DNA of 64,000 nt from Lingula anatina (taxonomy: Eukaryota > Brachiopoda > Lingulata > Lingulida > Lingulidae). Shown here one piece after another: positions 37,673-52,200 of the stretch. The notes under the pieces were generated by a model. That model saw only the letters and a list, made by a program, of their open reading frames with translations. It had not been told where the DNA came from and searched no databases. Both the position numbers and the translations under genes were made by a program. The DNA lies in contig NW_019774648.1 of NCBI RefSeq assembly GCF_001039355.2, positions 126,001 to 190,000 on the forward strand, read 5' to 3'. Position 1 is the first letter of the stretch; each line of letters opens with the position of its first letter.

Positions 37673-40600
37673 GCATGCATGTGTGCCTGTGCATGCTGGT
37701 GTATGGTAAATGACTAATCTAACTCAAAGATTGTTTGGATTTCTAATACAGTGAAAACTGCCTCATTTTTTATAATTATAACATCTATAATGTGTGTGTG
37801 TGTTTTTTTGTTTGTGAGAGAGAGTTTATAATGCTAAAACACCAACGACACTATGAAAAAAAAAAACTCAGTAAAAAGAAAATAGTAAAAGAATAAAAGG
37901 AAAGATATCAACTGCAAATGCCCCATCAATCATCATAAAAATTACTTCTTTAGGAAGTACCAAAATATTGGGAATCCAAATTCTTTTGAGAGGAAATAAT
38001 AAATCATATCCGCAACAAAAGACAACAATCTTCATCAGTCTAGGAATGCTGACATGTTTTTGGAAATGTCTTGACCAATCAAAATATTTGTGTTTTGGCA
38101 CTGCGTTAAGGGTGTATATGACAATTTTACAAATTTATGTCTCCTTTCTACAAAAATCAAGACTTCAATCAATGTCCATGTCTGGCAAACAAACAATAGA
38201 ATAACTACTAAAGCTATGTTGATGAAATTAATCTTGAACCCAACATATTATACCTAATATAGTTTAATTAAGCAGAATTCCTCCAGTGCCAACTTTACCC
38301 TACCAAAAAGGAAGAATAACTCTTATAAATCCTGCCAGTAACACCTACCAAGTTCTTAGCAGTTACATCTGTCACTTTCCCTGGAAACAACATGAGTGTC
38401 CATCCCAAAAAGTATTCAACTGTCAATTTTATTAAACATTTACAAGTAAACACTTCTCCTCCTTTCAGTTTGACCTAAAGCACATCAGACATTTTACTGG
38501 GCTACCACAACACTTCTATCTCATTTGAACGGGTTGGTTCTCTAAATTCAACACATGGCAATGAGGTCACGTCCTTGTTTATTGTTTTCAGGATGTCAGG
38601 AAGTTACTGGTACCAGAAGGAAAAAAAATCACAATCCATCCTACATAAAGATAGAATATAGTGACCCACCTTTTTCCTGACGAAGAAAATTGTCAATAAA
38701 CTACCTTTTTTTCTTATCTGCACCCTAAACTCCAAGAATGGACTATACACACTGTTCCCAATACAGGGGGAGTGTCTTACTGCTAACAGCTAATCACATT
38801 ACCTTCTGGTAACACACGCAACTATTTAAAAACAAAGACCAGTGCCGACTCTTGACTGAGTGGCATGTTTGTAGAAATTTGAATTTCCTGTTGCCAAGGG
38901 ACAGAAAATAGATGGTGCTAATAGCATAAGGGCCATTTGAATATCCTAATGAATAAATATGTCAATATTGACTGCTGAGATTCTGGGAGATACTCATCAA
39001 CAAAATAACAAGAGTTTGATTATAACATCCCCACCTGCTGTTAAAGAGTAGGCATGAGATCAATGGGGAACCCGGCCTGTTCCTTAGAACAGAACAAGCA
39101 TGTACTAGTAGAAGGCTCTGTGTATTTCAAATTACATACTGGTACAGCCACAAACAGCAGAAACTTTATAAAAACACCATACCTCTAGAATCTCCTAGAA
39201 CTGTAAACACTTTGATGGGTTTCATGGACTTCAACTGAACATGCCTTGGTTCCTCATTTCCAACGGTCAAACCAGAGAGCAGTGGCCAACAACAACAAGA
39301 AGACTGACCACTACAGGGATATGACATTGGCCAATATACGCACACAAAAGCTACCAACTGTTCCCAGTTCAATCCTATGACTTTCTGGTACTACATGCCA
39401 TCAAGCCATCTGCACCATGTGAAACTCTATACTGAATGGGATAAAGAGAGATGAGGTCAGCTTGGGGGAATGTCAAAATGCCAGTCACATGGGACTTGAT
39501 TAATTCTGTTTTCTGAACCAGGATATTTTGTGATGTAATAAGAAATAAGAGAAAACAGCGGAACTGACGTTTGACTGTGGTTACCATAATGGTAAAAAAA
39601 AAAGGGAAATCAAATTGTTTACAATTCAACTAGTACAGTGAACTGACTATAAACTGACTTTTCCAGTATACTTCAAGTTTGTTTCTTGAGGGTAGGGAAT
39701 ACCTTTTGCGTTCTGTGTCATTGGCCTTATTTTTCGAGCGTGATGCATTATTTGAGCAAATATTCTGCGTGAAACACAATTCAGGAATTCTTGGTGATTG
39801 GTGATTGACCTGAATTAATCTCCCTTATTGGTGATTGAGCTGTTTTAATTCTTGGTGATTGGTGATTAAGCAGGGGTATTCCCTACCCTCTTTTTTGGCA
39901 CACTAAGGATTCACTGTTGATGAAAAGTGAAAAGCAAAACAGTTGCTGGAATCCCACACACACAGAAGGTCAACTAACTGAATCTGAATGGGAATAAATA
40001 TGTTACACATGCACTGAAATACAACTAACGTCTAACAGATCCTTTTTTAAATCAATTTAAGACCAACCACCAACCACTGGCATTATCAATTTAAATGCTT
40101 TTACGTCCACTTCTGATAAAGGAAAAAGTTGCTATATTTACAAGACCATTATTTCATAAATAAAATTTCCAATATTTTAAACCAATTTTTAATGACACAG
40201 AAATACCAAGGTTTTAAAAATGGATAATTCAAGATGAACAGACCAGAAGATAATTCAAAGTTCCATTTGTATTTTTCCATTTTAGGATATATCCTGTTGA
40301 GTATTTTTATTGACTGACAAGAAGCAACAAATGTTCGATTAGTAGGCAGTCTAGGCTTAGTCACTGTACAAAAAGTAGCATTCAATTTTCCATTATGGGT
40401 TGCCTCTGCTTAAAACTTCTTTAATATGTCAAGCAGAGCATGTCTGTCAAATAAATAAAAAAAAAAAACATCAATATAAGAAAAACCAAGTGAGTAAAAA
40501 CTCTAAAACTTGGAAGAAATTTTAATATATTTATATAAGAAAAAAGTTACTAGTACTTAATATCTTTAAGCGTATGTCATTGGTCTCAAATTTCCTACTT

Positions 40601-43600
40601 CTCCTAAAATAAGCATTAATACCAGACTGGTAGTTATACATTCAAGTCCTGATTTTCCATCTTCCTTATATATGCTAGCAATTAATATTTTACCAGACGG
40701 TTGGTGATTTTCTTTGATAATTAAATATAACATACAACAATTTTTTTTGCCAATTTCACTCAATTTGGTAAGACTCTTAGAAAAATGGGCTTCTGTAGAC
40801 ATGAGTGGACAGAGCTTGTGTCTGCTACATACAATGTTAATAAAACACGAATGACTGCTGCATATATTTTTGCACTATAGTATAATAGAGATACCCTTAG
40901 AAGAATCAACTTTTGATTATCTCCTTTTACTCTCATTTGGATGTGGTACAGTTTTAAAGCATTTTGATCATACTGAATAACAATCTTTCCTGTCACATAT
41001 ACAATAATTATTATAGACTTTTTCTGATATGGGTTGCTGTTTAAACAAATTCTGTAGAATACGGAGTATGCACAGGTAAGAAAGATGTTACATGATGCAA
41101 AGGTTAAATGTATGCATGCATATAGAGATGAAAGCATAAAAATTCTTACCAAATTTCTTGAACCTTTTGGAAAGTTCAGCTAGCATCTTGGAGGATCTGT
41201 CCAAATACTTCTTGCCAACAAACTATATAATAATAATATACTGCTTACTGAATATATCTCCTAACTCAAATCTGAGCTGGTGGAATTGCCTTCCTGTATT
41301 TATAAATATCCCTATATGCCAATCACATGGGGTGCAAGCAGGAGGTCAGTCATGTGACTAACTAACAGCTTACAAGCACCTTTGACAAAAAGGCACTTCT
41401 GTTTCTGGAAGCAGCTGAGGAAACGCACTTCCTGCTGATAACATTATCTGTGTATCACCTGCCTCAGTTGGAGACCAGTGCCAAATTTACTCCACTGAGG
41501 TTAAACTAATTAATTACATTTAAGGTCACTGTGTTTGCTGTGTTCAGCAATGTTTCTTAATTACTTATCCAAATCTTTTAATGAGGCATGATAATTGAAC
41601 CTACTGATATTAATAATTAGGCTGCTTTGGTTAAAACTGGAAACCTGAAATAATATCTGGGTTTTCATGCTTTTCTAGTCATAAGCAACAATACAGATAT
41701 ACTGAAATTAACTTCTCAAGTGTTAGAAAAACAAAATAAATCAGTTGTAATCAAAACAATTCCACTGATAAAATACAATATGCCATTTGATAAATAAAAC
41801 AGAAATCATTTGTGATAGTTACTCCACCCACTTAGTTATCCTAATCACAAAAATAAAGTTCACTTGTTGTAAATGTAAAGGGATGATGTAGGATTTCCGT
41901 GACAAAAGTGTTTACAACTTCAAATTTCCTTCCTCAATAAATACTACTTTCAGTCAATTAAGTTTAGGTCTTTTGAATGCCCACTAAACAGGATACGTAA
42001 CTCTTGCAGCAAAAGCCCACCAGAAACACAAAATAATTCTTCTGTATTGTTATGTAATATGACTTGCTAATTTACAAATCAAGCAAACTAATCAAATAAC
42101 AAATCTCATTACTATTGAAGTGCCAAAGTCAACACAGAATTGCATGTTTAACTAATTGATTCCAGGTCTTGGGTCACCAGAGTCAAAATATGTTATTTTG
42201 GTCAATAATGGCACACTTAAGCGATACTGTTAAAACATTTATAATAATCTGATTCTACATCCTAATCACTCTCTGAGATAAGAATAATACATGATATCAA
42301 GATTTTCTCCCTTTGAGCACTAAATTACAACATATGTTTTTGATAGAGATTCTTAACTTTTTAGAAATATTCTACCACAAGCTTTTTGGTCAATCAAAGC
42401 ATGGCAGTATCAGGGTTTTCACAAATCACTGATAATTTTTTCTCTGCAGTTATGTTCACATTTGGTTTTCAGCTACAGTAAAAAAATCAAAACAAATATA
42501 CTAAATCCCAATGCAGCTTCTTCAATAGCTCCTAGAGAGTAGGTGAGCAGTAAGAAGAAAGATACTAAAGGAGACTTAGGAGAGTTTTTTTTTTCAAATC
42601 CTTAATTCAACAGATAAGAACATTTGTAAACACACCACCAACCAAGACACAAATCATTAAGAGTAGTCCCTGACCACCCACAGAGAAGTTCTGTTAACAA
42701 CAGATTTTCAAGAAAAAATTAAGTACGTAGAGCATTGTATTCTGGCCCTAATACTTCATGTTTGCTATTAAAGGAAAGAACATAATATATTTCTTAGTAC
42801 TTTATGTTTGCTAATAAAACGGGAAGACCATATACTTCATAATACCTTCATGTTTGCTAATATAGAAAGGACCATATATTTATGTACATACACAACACTT
42901 GGGAACAACAGAGTAAATGCCTAGTGCAATTGGCCTTACTTGTCCATAGTATGTATGTAAGTTTGAGGCACTCAATATTTTACAACAACAGGAAGGGTCA
43001 ATATAAGGTGGCTGAAAAGAGGTTATTGATGAAATAATTATGACAACCATGAGCCATTAAGCAGCAATAAGAGAAATCAATGGTTGACTGGAGGAGTCAT
43101 TCATTTCATCAAGTCTCTTCACACTCAATTAATATCTACAGGCAATAAAGCATTTAAGAGAAATGCACATTAGAAAAAAAAATCTGCAAAATGTGTCCCT
43201 AGGCATGAAAGTAAAAATTATTGGGCTTGAAGATGTGAAAATATTGAGAACTTTCTGTCTTGAATAAAAATATGATATCTCATGAAAGATGTTGATTCAT
43301 CTTGAATACATAAACTTAAGACTAAATTCAAACAATGCTCCTACAACTGATTGTCAGAATATCATGATTTGTATACAGTAAGACTAAATGTGGTTCAAAA
43401 AGCCACAAAACTGTCAAAATCGGCTTCTTGGAAAAAATTAGATGAAAAAAATATGAAAAACACTACCACACATGGCATGAATTAAACCCAAAACTTTTCT
43501 AACAATACTTTCCTCAACAAAACATCCCAGTTCAAGTCAGTTCATTTCTATTTACCAGTTTATTAAATATAAACAAACAAGTATAGAAAAGCAAACAAAC

Positions 43601-44714
43601 CCGTATTTCTTGGTCTGGTTCTGTAACGGAAACCATTCACTCCCTCCTCTGCAGGGGAGTCTGAATCACTGTCTCCATCTTTTTCATCAAGCCCAAACTC
43701 TTCCATGAAAGCTATCACTTTTCCATAGGCCACAGAGTAACGCTGAAATATTGTGGCAATCACAGCATTTTGGGGTATTGTCTTCATATCTTTTCTCAAT
43801 TCTGAGAAATAAAACAACACATCTTTGTCATTCTCAATTCTTTCCTCTAATGTCTGTAAAAGTTTTAAAAGCGTTTGATTTGTTACTGCAGGCTCAATTA
43901 CATTGAACAAACTTTTATTTTTGATTAACCTGTCCTGTATATGAGTTTGATTAAGCTGCATAAGCCTTTGGTGACTGGCATCTGTTGGAGCAGCTTTTGT
44001 CAGGCTCCGGGACAAAGTAGTGTGATGTACAAGACTGAGCTCTTCCAACTTCATCACAGCAGAGCGATATTGATGGGACATTTTTTCAAACTCAATTTTT
44101 AGTGCATCATGCAGATGCATTAGTTTGTTGTCTGATGTATCCACCAAACCATGCTGACCAATGCTTTCCAAAGTATTTTGCAAAGTTTCCATTTGTTTCT
44201 TTAACTTCTTGTGCATCTTACTGTCAATCTGAACTATGACAGATATAATGTTTCTGACATGCGGCATGTAAAGATCTTGAGGGGGAAGTTTTGGTCGTAA
44301 GGCTGGATCTTCAAGGCTGGCCAGCCAGTGAACTATCTGCTTCACAACCTGATCCAACTGCAGGAAAAAAGTTGGAAAATCATCTCCATCATCATCGTAA
44401 AACTTAGTGAAAAGAACATCCAAAATTCCCAGACTATGCGGAATGGCGTCTACCAATATATCTACTGGTAACTCAGAAATAATTGTTTTGAGGGTTAAAG
44501 AGTTCAGTCGTCTGATCAGCAGAGCACATTCATCAAACTTACGATTCTCGAAAAGCAAGGCAATTTTTCGAATGGCTACGCCTGGGTTGATGTCTTGTTT
44601 GGAATACATTGTTCCTAAAATCTCGCTCTCTACATTTAAATTTTTGGCCCAGCTGCTTTCTCTCCACGGAAGCTCTGGATGCAAATCTCGGCGTTCGGGT
44701 TTTACACGTTCCAT
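33196..44714 (-). CDS. Mitochondria-eating protein (MIEAP/SPATA18) family member
   Basis: Exons (minus): 44714-43601, 35425-35348, 35100-34692, 34347-34140, 33935-33750, 33480-33196. GT-AG junctions are all phase-consistent; 759 residues. The last four exons carry a coiled coil (about residues 490-540) and the C-terminal domain of SPATA18/MIEAP, seen from YADARLDAL, then LSFRAAQQSLKEKK, and near the end IQSYLWPALMEG, which parallels VWPALMEN in the human protein. Human MIEAP (538 residues) takes part in p53-linked mitochondrial quality control. Exon 3 also encodes a Gln/His-rich tract (about residues 410-450). Exon 1 is one 371-residue, mostly helical block ending in an acidic DSDSDS stretch; I do not recognise it as part of vertebrate MIEAP. 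Start: the first ATG at 44714, preceded by a good 5' flank. The join of exon 1 to exon 2 across 8.2 kb rests on phase alone; the C-terminal assignment is strong. Confidence 0.8.
36813..36877. repeat. (TA)n tract
   Basis: About 32 TA units inside the large intron of the MIEAP-family gene, preceded at 36691-36704 by a run of 14 G. Confidence 0.95.
37619..37670. repeat. (GT)n microsatellite
   Basis: Interrupted GTTT/GT units followed by about 14 pure GT units. Confidence 0.95.
39688..39890. mobile_element. Foldback element with 16-base perfect inverted ends
   Basis: Left end GAGGGTAGGGAATACC (39688-39703) is the exact reverse complement of the right end GGTATTCCCTACCCTC (39875-39890). Inside, GGTGATTGGTGATT is repeated (near 39794 and 39854) with a shorter GGTGATTGAGC between. 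About 203 bases, non-coding. No clear target duplication. Confidence 0.72.
41150..41186 (-). CDS. Likely alternative first exon of the MIEAP-family gene
   Basis: ATG at 41186 encodes MLAELSKRFKKF and runs to a consensus donor (TTTG then GTAAGA) in phase 1, the phase needed by the exon at 35425. As an internal exon entered in phase 1 it would stop, so it fits a separate promoter that makes a shorter protein without the 371-residue N-terminal block. There is no transcript evidence. Confidence 0.4.
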
Positions 44715-46259
44715 TATTCATGCCTTAGAATTTGGATAACGATAAGAAACTGCAGTAAACTATAGTTATCTTTCTTCTTTCGCACCGCTCCGTAACGACA
44801 AATTCAATCGAATCGGTAATAGAGGCAAATTATTTTCCAATTTGTCTCAGGTGATTGCAGTTATTGGCGAGAAGTCGTTGATCTTCATAAAACTGCCTGG
44901 CTAAACAGATAAAAAGACATATGTAAACAATCCATATACATTAAAAAGAGAGCAATTAAGTTGATAAAACTTTTGTTTATTTACGTACCCACGCTCCAGT
45001 TACGTGAAACTGGACCGGAAGTCAAGTGCGCCATCTGCAAGACCAAGTGCAGCTTCAACTGACTGCAATTACAACTTGGCCCAAGGATGCATCACTAATG
45101 CATTTTCAACTTCATTCTGTATATCTGTTAGATATATTCAAAACAATAAGGATATTCTTTATTTATGAAATATTTTTGTTTCAAACAAATTTTTCTAATT
45201 AAAAAAAATTACCAAAATTTATTTTAGACCAGTGTTTTTTTTATAATTAGTTCATTTTAATTTAGTTAAACAGCAAATTAAAATCAAATGAGTAAATAAA
45301 ATGCATAATAATTAAATTCACAAGTCATCTCATGTAGGAAAAATAATAATTCAAGTTTATTATTGACAATTATCTATTCCCTTGCTTCACGTACATGTTA
45401 CAAAATTTGATCTAATAGAACAGAATGTAAATTAATTATTTATTCTTAAAATGTTTCACACAACTCACTATCAAAAAAGTCCATTTTTTTAACCTGAACT
45501 TTTAGAGCACCAGTCCTACATATAAAAACAAAACCTTTGAACCCAACAGGAAATAGGTGCACATTGAACATTAATTTTGATCAATAAATTGACATACATG
45601 TATTTAACTATATATTTTATAAAAACCTAACAAAACACAGATGAAGACATTCACATGACCCCTTTCTGCATATGATACTCATGTTATTACACCTTATGCA
45701 TTTCTGTAAAAGCAATTACATAACTTGCACATGTACAAAAAAGTGCCTATATATATATATATATATTAAAAATATTTCAATTACCAATTATACGTACAGT
45801 ATATATATATATACACTGTACATGCATATTGTTTGAAACTTTTGCAACATTATATAATTTCAATAAATGACATTTCATACTGTACCTAATCTGTGCTAAG
45901 TTCTTGAAACCAGTTGATGAGAAACTCATAATGAACTGCAGACTATGAAGTTGTCCCAGATTTATTATACATTTAATAACACAGCCATCTGTTGCAGTTA
46001 TACTCTCATTAATTTTTAAGAGCACAGCTAGGCATGTCTTGCCAAAGAGATATTATCCATGAAAATAAAGTGTTAACTAGCAAAAATCCAAAACCCAATT
46101 TGAACGTTCTTTACTTTTGTCTATATTAATTGCTTCCTTGTATATTTGGGTAAAGTAATTCCTTGAGTACGTGCTATCATTTGTAGATCATACATTAAAG
46201 ATGACATCCTTACAGAACGTAGGATAGGCATAGATTATATTGTAATGCAAAAGTTCATC
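44715..46259. other. Promoter side of MIEAP-family gene and 3' side of IDUA
   Basis: Two minus-strand genes are separated by about 1.5 kb. The 44.75-45.05 kb part is relatively GC-rich and likely holds the MIEAP-family promoter. The 45.3-46.2 kb part is AT-rich, with short TA tracts near 45.75 and 45.80 kb, and likely includes the IDUA 3' UTR (minus-strand AATAAA at about 45966-45961). Nothing else seen. Confidence 0.45.
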
Positions 46260-49200
46260 TTAACTTCCAGGATATCTATGGGATCTTTTCAGTCTTCCTC
46301 TGCTGCAGTGTTGCTTGGTGCTGTACTTCTCAATGTTTTTCTGAGGGTACTGTGCAGGCAATGAGTACTGTCCAAATCTCCCCCAAAAGTCCACAGCTCG
46401 CACTCTGTATAAGCCAAAGACTGAGGAATCTGAATCAAAACATTAAAATATATTGACTTATTTATACAATGCTAAGCATTCTTTAAATATCACTGATGAA
46501 TGATGAGAAGAGGTGATAATTCATTATACACGTACATCAAAAATTTTATCAATACAATTATTATCAGTGTATATATCTATAATGATATGATTTGACACAA
46601 TGAATAAGACAATAATAAATCTATAATTTCCATGAAATTCAATTTTATGTTCATTTCATCAAAGTAAAAAATAATTTGAATAATATATGCTGTGAAGTCA
46701 ATTCCTGGTATCTCAAATGTTTTTTCTGCATATCAAATGAGTCCACCTGTTTGACAGTAATACAATATGTACACAGCTTGCATAAAACCACCAAATCTGT
46801 TGCCCTTTTTGTTTTTATAAGTTGATTGAAGCATGAAACAGATGTTCTTCAATACTAATCTATAAACCTGCACAAAAAGAAAGAACAGTTAGTCATACCT
46901 GACTCATCTGGAGCAAACACAAACATTGTAAATATCGTGTCTGATGGATTTATCCTATGATAAACCAGTGTCCCCGAAGAATGTGTGGACAATTCTACTT
47001 CATATGTTAAAAGGCATCTGCAAACAGAGAAAACATTTTACAGATGAAAAGAGGCATCTTAATTCCCATATCTTTAAATTTTTTTATTTTTCTGTACATT
47101 TTGAGGAACTAGAAGTTTTGCCATTCTACCAGGTAGCCAAATTCAAATATTCTTAATTTTGCACACAAACTGCTACTGCCTTAGTGTTCATAATACAGTA
47201 GAAAAAATGTAACCTCTCCTCAGATTGTGGTAATTTGTTTCTTGTGAATAACATAAGTAACAGTTTTTAAAAAAATATATCCGCAGGTTTTGTCTAAGAG
47301 AAGGGCTTGTGTAAAAACACTACCTGGAGTGCACACAGGAATCACTCCATGTCACCAAGACTTGATTAGAAGTTATGTTTGTAACTATTACATTGGTGAC
47401 CTGAAAAACAAAATGTATTCATTAAGAGAATAAATTTATTTTTAAAATTTCGGCATTATATAGTTTTGTTGTTTAAATGCCAGCTGCAAAGTACAGCACA
47501 AGTATACACCACTTTTCATGTTGAACTAGCAGATATTATAAAATATTATCCACTTAACATGCACGCATTTAGTCTCATTACTGGCATACTGCAACAGAGA
47601 ATCTTACTTGTCAATGTATGAAATATATGTACTATTTACCTGATTAGGTGGCATTTTTGGCTTGGCACATATATGAAAGAGCACCACCCCAGGCAATGGT
47701 AACTTCCACTTGAATGCAGATTGTGTTGTATTATAGGCAGCTGGATGGGAGACTCTTACAGGACCCTACAAATATTACTAACATTTACAATGACAAAATT
47801 AAGTCTAGATGAAAATCAAGTAAGGCCATGTGGGACCAATATCTGAGAAAAACCTAAAGAATACTGCTTTACCAATATGACAGCAGTTCTATGTTGAAAT
47901 AAACAATAATATTAAATAAATGTATCTGAATATGAAATTTATAAACAATATGTTTATGGACATTAAAGAAAAATCAGCTTAAAGATAATGGACTTCATCA
48001 AACTAAGACTGGAAATTTCTGGAAAAGAAATTGCAAGCAGCACTGACTTCATTGTCCCTCATGTCTTTGAACTGTTTCACTGAAGGGAAGATTGGTTTGC
48101 CTTGCTTTTCCCATATACTGCTGGGATTACCATGGCTATTGTCTAGTATGTATTGCACCCACATAAGATCTGCAGAAAATGTAAAAAAGTTTGATAATCA
48201 TACATAAATGTAATAATTAATCAGGAGCAATTGTGTTTCATCTGTTATATTTAACTTAACTGAAGTTTACTTGACAATATACATGTACAATAGGAATGTC
48301 GTATTATGATATTGAAAAAAATTTAGGAAATCAGTAAAATACCACAGCAGAACTACATAAATGTCTTTAACATTTTTTGAATGGAATTTTTGATGAATCA
48401 GTTTGAAACTGCATATACCTGTAGAAGAGGGAGGTTTCAAATCACCAAAATGAATCTCCAAAAGGTCAAATCCAGTAGCATTGGAAGTGTCATTGCTGTT
48501 ATATACCAAAGCAGAAAACTGCCAACTGAAACAAACACAAATAATTACATGCTTAATTTTCTACTATCTATGTCTAATGACATTGGAAAGAACAAATCCA
48601 GGATTCAAATATATAACAACAAACAAAAAAATGCATGACAGGGTTCAGTTGGTAAGTCCAATATCTAAAATGTCTGAAAGGGGAATTTTCACATAAAAAT
48701 ACCTTAATATGCAGTTGATATCTTGCCTATCTAATAATACTTCATGTACTATCTAACAGTACCTGTCTGGACCAAGGTCTTCATATGGGATATGAATGGA
48801 TGCCAAAACTCCAAGTCTGCTGAAGTCAGTCAAAGGTAACCCATTACCTAAAAAGAAACAATCTTTTCCGAACATTCAGACATTATGTTTATCATATACT
48901 TGATTTTTCCCAGAGGTAAAACTCACATTACTATTTCTCCACAAATTATAAACTTATAATTGATTCAATAAATTTATGAACAATACACTTGTTACACATA
49001 TTAAGTAGAGATGTTAAACTGTCTTCTATTTTTGTTCCTGGTTAATTGTCCTATAACTCGAAAGATCCAAAGACTGTCAATAAAAATGGTTCTATATGTA
49101 CATGTAACCTGTGCCTGAACCTGGTGTTCTCCTAATAAAGCCAACATTCCCATGACAGAGTAACCTGGCTTCCTAATGAACTGTGTGTGCGGTGGCTGAG

Positions 49201-52200
49201 TGTTATTTACTTGGAACCTGGCAAGAAGTGTGCGCTGAGTGAAGTAATTAGGATAGTAGTTAAGAAACCCATTGTCATTGCTCAGAAGCTGATAATTGAT
49301 GCTGTTGTTCTTCTTAGAAAGGATAAGATTTTGGTGCTCAGCAATAACCTGAAAAAAAAGATTAAAATATAATTCAATTATTTTATAGTTAAACTAAAAT
49401 TACATCTCAAGGGTGTCCTATATTCTGAAATCATTGAATATAATTTACTCTCAAAGAGAAATGCATGCAACTGTTCACTCAGCTTTTGTCAAGTAAAAAA
49501 TGTCTTAAATAGGCATATTTATAATGTATTTTTAGTGAGAAATTCCGAATCCATAAAATTTAAAAAAATTCTCTTCATGTTAAGAGTAGCCTGATACATT
49601 AAATTGGTTAAAATAACTTCCCCTGTTTCTTTTAATGCAAAGGACTTATCTAGATATGAGCAGAATTAAATTAAAAAATTTTAGAGCAATAATTCCCCTT
49701 TTCATTGCTTTATTTACCACCCCATACACTTCTGCTTTTAAGCTCTGCCCTAGTTTATTGTCTATCTACGTTAATTCTTTGAAAATTAGTGTCAGATAGT
49801 GATTGGAGTCAAAACAGTGTTGAGATGGAGATCTGTTTGAAATAATAAAAAACACAATTTTCAACACAAAAATGCTGCTGTTATGTCATCAGCTCAACAT
49901 ATCAATTTCACCCTGATGTATTTTTGATGTGACAGCATTAGCTCATAACATGACAATGTTTATTTCTTCATTATCTAAGCAGATAAATAAGTAGATCCAA
50001 ATGCACTGATATACCTTTATGTCAAAGGTGTAAATTCATTGTATTAATAGCAAACTGATACAAAGGTGAAATTATTTGTTCATAGTAAATGTCAAACTTG
50101 GTCACTGTTGTATTTTGTATGATCCCTGGTCAGCAGGCAATGAGGTTAAATGTGCAGTTGCCACAATGAATCTATTGTTATTTCTAATATTATTACTTAT
50201 GAATATTTTAAAATTTGGCCATAATGTTGGAATAAGTAACAATTATAAGAAACTCCTTCCACTCTTTCCTTACCTTTGCTACCACAGCTCCATATGTGGC
50301 ATCTGCCCTCCACTGCTCTGGCTCACTCCAGCCTGTCATTGGATCTGCTTCACTGTACAGTGGGGATTGAATCGTGATAATAATAATAATTATTATTATT
50401 ATTATTACAATAATTAAAGCAATGGCTAAAAATATCTTTTCTTTGATGATCAGTCTTGACCAAATTCAATAATTTGTTTCTAAGTTGTGATTTATAGTAA
50501 TTAACTGTAAATAAATAAATAAATTGTAAAAGGTGTAATGCACAGTGTTTGACATGCTTCAAATTTATCCAACTTAAAGTGTAAAAATGAACGGGAAGAT
50601 TCAATACCCACTCATTTATTATTGGTATGTGTTTCAACTTAGGAGTTCTTGTATGAATTTTCTGGATCAGGTCCAGCTCCGATTCCATGATGGTTTGTGA
50701 TTTACCCATGTGTTGCTTTCTTTTGCCACCCTTTTACAAAACAGAATTGAACAAATATTAACAAAAAGTGAGAAAAAGAACCAATGCTTTTATAACCTTT
50801 TCTGAAATTATAACCAGAAGCAGCAAAACAAAAAGAAACTCCCGTCATTCAGATATACATACTTTTTATATACAGAAAACTTCACAAACATATTCAAGAT
50901 GACTTTTATTTTCACACAAACTATCACAATTCAAATAGAAAGTAATTTCCCTACCTTTTTGTGAAAAGAAATAAAGTCCAGTCTCACTCCTCTTTCACCA
51001 GTAAAATAGTTTGTCCCACTAACCACATGTTTGAAGAGACCCCAGCACAGTTTATATCTGGATTCAGGTTCCCTGCAAACACCTCCTGGTGCACCAAGCT
51101 TTAGTTCAGGTGAGGCAGCTTTTAAACCTTCTGAGCAGGCATCATAGTAGTTCAGATAGCCTTGACACATTGAAATATATCAGAATGTAATTAATTATAT
51201 ATATATTTCATTTGTTTTTAGATAAATGATAGCAACAGAAAGATTTGCTGTTTGTGTAAGATTTCATTAAATGGTCCTTAGGTAATATATGAAGATATTA
51301 TGTATATATAGTATACCTTGCATCGTGAATGTAAGATTGTCAAAATCATGCAAATCTGGTTCATTCCAGGTTTCAAACTTCCACTTTGACACAGACTCCT
51401 CTCCATAATAGTCTGAAATCAAATAACAAAACAAATATAAAAAAGAATCAAACATAATACCTCACACCAGTAGCACATGGTCCTTAATTCAAGTATAACA
51501 TCTGCAATGCTAGTGCATGTATTTATCATTTTTTAATGTTCCAATCGTCATTCCAAAAAGAATGTAAATTTGCTGCTCCCCCCCCCCCCCACTCCACCCC
51601 TCTTCATAAAGAGAGCTCCTCCACAGTTTATCATTCTATCATCACCTTAAGCAATCTTACCGACATAACGCTTGGCAATGGCTGCAACCATGTCTCTCCA
51701 GGCATAAATCTGAGTATTGTTCTCAAAATCAGTGAAAAAATTCCCTGGGTTTCCCATAATCTCAAACCCAGGCTGTAAATCTAACTGGATCAGCATTTCT
51801 ATAAACTGGTCTAGATGACTAAAATTATACACAGGAAACCTTCCTTCAACTCTGAAAAATTGAACAGAATAAATTATCTTGTTAATAGGCTGACCATATT
51901 TTCCTGAAACAGCACTAGTGAATAATTAACTCCCCCCCCCCCCTTTGAAAGTGAACTTTTTACTACATGTAAAGCTTTCCAGTTTTCACTTTTTGCAAAA
52001 TATGGATTGCACAACTTCTATCTTACCTTAATATTCTGAAAAATCCATATGTACAAAAAACTGTTAAGAAAAACATTTCATTCATCATGTAAACTTTACC
52101 CTTGAACTTTAACTAGGTCCAATAGCCAATGCACTCTGACTTGTTTAATGCCTCCATTGGGTACAGCAGCTATGTATGCCAGGTTATGCAGCATATCTGT

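Larger units (their letters stand above)
35426..43600. other. 8.2-kb intron of the MIEAP-family gene
   Basis: Apart from the alternative first exon near 41.17 kb, microsatellites and the foldback element at 39.69 kb, I see no supported gene. A minus-strand frame at 37138-37331 between plausible splice sites leaves in a phase that creates a stop in the next exon, so it is not placed in the gene. Confidence 0.5.

Noticed and set aside
40760-41152. 130-residue minus-strand open frame
   Set aside because: No family resemblance, no start or splice support, and it overlaps the donor of the better-supported exon at 41150-41186.
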